From assembly GCF_900112765.1 (NCBI RefSeq), contig NZ_FOMZ01000004.1:49446-113445 (forward strand): a stretch of DNA of 64,000 nt, written 5' to 3'. This document shows positions 62,949 through 64,000 of the stretch, in pieces (the first letter of the stretch is position 1; every line of letters begins with the position of its first letter). This DNA comes from Actinopolyspora alba. GTDB lineage: Bacteria > Actinomycetota > Actinomycetes > Mycobacteriales > Pseudonocardiaceae. Position numbers and translations under genes: made by a program. Below the pieces are notes generated by a model. It was given only the letters and a program-made list of their open reading frames with translations, did not search any database and was not told where the DNA came from.

Positions 62949-64000
62949 ATGAACACCATCGGTTCCAACGGCTCTCTCGTTACACCCGAGGTCTGGGAAG
63001 GACGAGAGATGCGCCAAGCGCTGGCCAATCGCGACATCAGCGACATCTACAAGCTGTTGCGCAAGCACGGTGTTTCGCAGCGTCAGATCGCCGCCGCGAC
63101 CGGCCAGTCGCAGTCCGAGGTTTCGGAGATCCTCAAGGGCAGGCAGGTCATCGCCTATGACGTGCTGGCCCGAATCGCGGATGGTCTCGGCGTCCCGAGG
63201 GGGTACATGGGCCTCGCCTATGACGGGGCGACGGCAGTGAGGGCCACCGAACAGGACACCGGTGGCTCGCCGGCTGAGGAGGACGAGACGGTGAAGCGTC
63301 GGAAGTTTCTTACCCATGCCGCGGCGGTTGCGATGGGGGCTTCTGTCTTCGGTGCGGAGGAAGGCGACTGGCTGATGTCCAGTGCCCAGACTCCGGCACC
63401 GTCGCGTATCGGCATGACCGACGTTCAACAGATTCAGGCAGCGACCAAGGCACTGCGCGATCTGGACTACCGGCACGGCGGGGGGACTTGCCGTGACGCT
63501 GTCGTGGCCCAGCTGAACTGGGCCAGGCAACTGCTGCACGCCGACTGCGCCGAACACGTCAAACAGCGGTTGTTCGTCTCGCTGGCCGACATGCACAGCC
63601 TCGCGGGGTGGACCTCGTTCGACATGGGGCTGATGGACCCGGCCAGGAGCCACTTCGGCAAGGCGCTGCAGTTCGCCAAGCAGGCCAACGACGACAGCCT
63701 GGTCGCCAACGTGCTCTACCGCATGGGGCGGGTCTACCTGCACTACCAGCAGCCCAACGAAGCGCTCAAGCTGTTCCAGCTGGGACAGATCGCCGCGCAG
63801 GACTCCGGATCCTCGTTGACGGTCGCGGTGATGTGCGCCAACGAGGGCTGGGCCTACGGCATGCTCAACCGCCCCGACCAGGTCGGCAAGATGTTGGGAC
63901 GTACCCAGGACGAGTTCGCCAGGGCCGAACTCCATCAGGAGCCGGACTGGGTGAAGTTCTTCGACCAGAACGACCTGCACGGCATGACCGGTTCGGTCTA
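62949..64000 (+). CDS. XRE helix-turn-helix regulator with TPR repeats, 3' end outside window
   Basis: The first 350 residues are visible. The N-terminal helix-turn-helix reads GVSQRQIAAATGQSQSEVSE (about 40-60). A linker ending in KRRKFLTHAAAVAMGASVFG follows, resembling a twin-Arg or hydrophobic segment but internal. From about residue 155 on, TPR-like helices (ADMHSLAGWTSFDMGLMDPA, then ANVLYRMGRVYLHYQQPNEA) form a peptide- or protein-binding scaffold. Such regulators in this order often control sporulation or secondary metabolism. The stop lies beyond 64000. Confidence 0.88.
   Translation, partial: MNTIGSNGSLVTPEVWEGREMRQALANRDISDIYKLLRKHGVSQRQIAAATGQSQSEVSEILKGRQVIAYDVLARIADGLGVPRGYMGLAYDGATAVRATEQDTGGSPAEEDETVKRRKFLTHAAAVAMGASVFGAEEGDWLMSSAQTPAPSRIGMTDVQQIQAATKALRDLDYRHGGGTCRDAVVAQLNWARQLLHADCAEHVKQRLFVSLADMHSLAGWTSFDMGLMDPARSHFGKALQFAKQANDDSLVANVLYRMGRVYLHYQQPNEALKLFQLGQIAAQDSGSSLTVAVMCANEGWAYGMLNRPDQVGKMLGRTQDEFARAELHQEPDWVKFFDQNDLHGMTGSV

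Noticed and set aside
1-64000. CRISPR arrays, insertion sequences and prophage
   Set aside because: No regularly spaced repeats, transposase or phage genes were seen anywhere in the window; tRNA-Leu is not flanked by an integrase.

Overview
The window is high-GC actinobacterial DNA. An FhaA-type protein, a type VII secretion patch (helical small protein, DUF3558 lipoprotein, PPE-like substrate, EspG chaperone), tandem XRE-DUF5753/DUF397 pairs, and frequent GTG/TTG starts behind strong GGAGG ribosome sites point to the Pseudonocardiales/Actinopolyspora-Saccharopolyspora part of the phylum. The genus cannot be fixed from sequence alone.

Layout. 0-1.1 kb: 5' part of fhaA (minus), then tRNA-Leu(CAG) and its terminator. 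1.3-9.4 kb: a redox/methylation island with two thiol-disulfide flavoproteins, a Crp/Fnr regulator, a small tetraspan membrane protein, two SAM methyltransferases, a Tes/MJ0619-type radical SAM enzyme and a 42-residue membrane peptide. 9.6-11 kb: alcohol dehydrogenase remnant and a TetR regulator. 11.1-29.5 kb: a biosynthetic cluster with a one-module type I PKS (minus), an orphan OmpR-type regulator, an MFS exporter, then a plus-strand run: Asp/Glu-racemase-superfamily enzyme, homocitrate-synthase-like enzyme, LysW, LysX, LysY, LysZ, a class I glutamine-amidotransferase-fold protein, a Glu/Leu-dehydrogenase-like enzyme, an acyl-CoA ligase, an aminotransferase and a FAH-family protein. Most of these overlap by ATGA or lie close together.

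29.5-38.8 kb is mostly housekeeping: a HelD-type ATPase, a MerR regulator, a SulP transporter, release factor 3, an MFS protein and an Lrp/LysE pair. Three near-identical TACnCTGACGTnAG-type operators lie before helD-like, sulP and prfC. 38.9-42.6 kb: a B12-dependent radical SAM enzyme divergent from DUF2000 and SAM-hydrolase genes. 43-46.2 kb: MFS, IclR and an unknown protein. 46.5-49.9 kb: a duplicated module of a divergent zinc-binding small protein plus XRE-DUF5753 plus DUF397, one side decayed. 50.6-54 kb: type VII secretion genes. 54.3-57.6 kb: aldonolactone-oxidase-like, PLP fold-III and TetR genes. 58.1-61.5 kb: a 1119-residue protein whose C-terminus resembles isocyanide synthase (DIT1/PvcA), with an IucA/IucC-like patch and a Rossmann/HAD-like middle. 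61.6-62.0 kb: five long hairpins. The window ends in two small minus-strand genes and a 3'-truncated XRE-TPR regulator.

The most notable system is the 11-29.5 kb cluster. It carries a complete amino-group-carrier activation set (LysW/X/Z/Y) in an organism expected to make lysine by the diaminopimelate route, and it lacks the usual LysJ and LysK. Its LysX recognition motif is altered, and a gamma-glutamyl-hydrolase-like fold protein sits where a releasing enzyme would be expected. This suggests biosynthesis of an unusual carrier-bound amino acid, perhaps joined to a short polyketide. The isocyanide-synthase-like fusion and the Tes-like radical SAM island are separate points of interest.
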